DNA from: Candidatus Omnitrophota bacterium
GTDB taxonomy: Bacteria > Omnitrophota > Gorgyraeia > Tantalellales > Tantalellaceae
DNA: 6,668 nt
Direction: 5' to 3'
Assembly: GCA_023142805.1 (NCBI GenBank)
Contig: JAGLIU010000200.1
Coordinates: forward strand, 1 to 6,668
In this document: piece by piece, positions 5,904 through 6,668 of the stretch
Position numbering within the stretch: position 1 is the stretch's first letter
Layout: each line of letters opens with the position of its first letter
Translations under genes and position numbers: made by a program
Notes under the pieces: generated by a model
Seen by the model: the letters and a program-made list of their open reading frames with translations, nothing else
Told to the model about the DNA's origin: nothing
Databases searched by the model: none

Positions 5904-6668
5904 AGATCCATATGCCTTTTATTTTTTTGCCGCATTTGGCGCATTCTCCGTTAAATTTATTTGGCATTTCTGTTATATATTCGTTGCGCGAAATTAAATA
6001 AGCCCCACAATCGGGACATATTGTATCCGCCGGCAAATTTATATTTCCGGGATAAATATATTTTAATCCGGCCTCTTTACCTATAGATATGGCTCTTTCT
6101 ATGGTTTCCGCCGGTGTCGGGATCAAATCAGTATATTTATACGCCGGATAAAACCTGCTGAGATGCCAAGGCATTTCAGTATCTATTTCGGCTAAAAATG
6201 ACGCTATCCCCCTCAATTCGTGATCTGAATCGTTCTCTCCGGGAATAACCAATGTTGTAACTTCTACCCAGATCCCCATTTTTTTCATCTTACGAATCGA
6301 TCCGAGAACAGGTTCCAGTTTTCCGCCGCATAATCGTTTATACGCCTCATCTGTGAAAAATTTTAGATCGATATTTGCCGCGTCCAAATATGGCGCTATT
6401 TTTTCTATGGCTTCTTTTGTCATAAACCCGTTAGTAATGAAGCTGTTATAAAGTCCATTTTCTTTCGCTATTTTTGCCGTATCATACGCGTACTCAAAAA
6501 AGATCGTGGGTTCGGTATAAGTATACGCTATACTTCGACATCCGGCATCTTTTGCCGCTTTTACTATTACTTCAGGAGACACGGTATTTTCCGAAAGATC
6601 ACTTTTTTCAAACTTTTGTTGTGAAATGTCCCAATTTTGGCAAAATGAACATCTGAAATTGCAGCCGG
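5902..6668 (-). CDS. amrS: AmmeMemoRadiSam-system radical SAM enzyme AmrS, 5' end cut by window edge
   Basis: The last ~255 residues of an AmrS-type radical SAM protein (relative of pyruvate formate-lyase activating enzymes) are visible. The cluster motif lies almost at the right edge in 'GCNFRCSFCQNWDISQ' (CxxxCxxC), holding the [4Fe-4S] cluster that cleaves S-adenosylmethionine. Next come the family marks 'TYTEPTIFFEYAYD', 'ITNGFM', 'NIDLKFF', 'LVIPGENDSD' and 'PWHLSRFYPAYKYTDLIPTP'. The C-terminus carries a zinc-ribbon-like CPDC...CAKC pair, as in AmrS. A GTG at 6582 is internal, not the start, since the cluster motif is upstream of it and the frame stays open to the edge. AmrS is usually found with AMMECR1 and MEMO1 proteins; neither is downstream here, so they may be upstream or elsewhere. 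The substrate of this system is not established. The stop lies in the 41-bp inverted repeat. Confidence 0.93.
   Translation of the reverse strand, partial: GCNFRCSFCQNWDISQQKFEKSDLSENTVSPEVIVKAAKDAGCRSIAYTYTEPTIFFEYAYDTAKIAKENGLYNSFITNGFMTKEAIEKIAPYLDAANIDLKFFTDEAYKRLCGGKLEPVLGSIRKMKKMGIWVEVTTLVIPGENDSDHELRGIASFLAEIDTEMPWHLSRFYPAYKYTDLIPTPAETIERAISIGKEAGLKYIYPGNINLPADTICPDCGAYLISRNEYITEMPNKFNGECAKCGKKIKGIWI

Overview
All recognisable genes lie on the minus strand, so transcription runs from the right edge of the window to the left. The DNA is AT-rich, with compact spacing, short overlaps and Shine-Dalgarno sites (AGGAG type) in front of most genes. The gene set (an AmrS-type radical SAM enzyme, an AsmA-like protein, two SpoU rRNA methyltransferases, a YjbQ protein and a beta-rich repeat protein) fits an uncultured Gram-negative-type bacterium. 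Candidatus Omnitrophota is my best guess, but no marker gene here proves it.

In transcription order, the right part holds an AmrS radical SAM enzyme whose 5' end is cut by the window edge. A nearly perfect 41-bp inverted repeat overlaps its stop codon. Then come an AsmA-like membrane-anchored protein and a small membrane protein with four predicted helices. A 186-bp gap follows. It carries two adjacent 18-bp palindromes and what reads as the collapsed remains of a YbhB/PEBP-family gene: the first 13 codons and the last ~14 codons are still recognisable and the middle is gone.

The centre is a tight three-gene operon: RlmB (23S rRNA 2'-O-methyltransferase), an HD-domain nucleotidase of the YfbR/HDDC2 type, and a second SpoU methyltransferase. 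The genes are 1 bp apart or overlap by 4 bp. The HD protein has Asn where the HD dyad should have His, while the other active-site positions look intact.

The left part, after a 190-bp gap with no clear gene, holds an unrecognised 301-residue protein built from about nine ~30-residue beta-rich repeats, then a YjbQ/UPF0047 protein. Last is the 5' part of a small BON-like protein cut by the left edge. That gene has no Shine-Dalgarno site and has an extended -10 element so close to the ATG that a leaderless mRNA is likely.

No tRNA, rRNA, CRISPR array, insertion sequence or phage gene was seen. The most unusual items are the gene remnant upstream of rlmB, the repeat protein, the HD-to-ND change and the 41-bp inverted repeat. 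I see no complete new multi-gene system.
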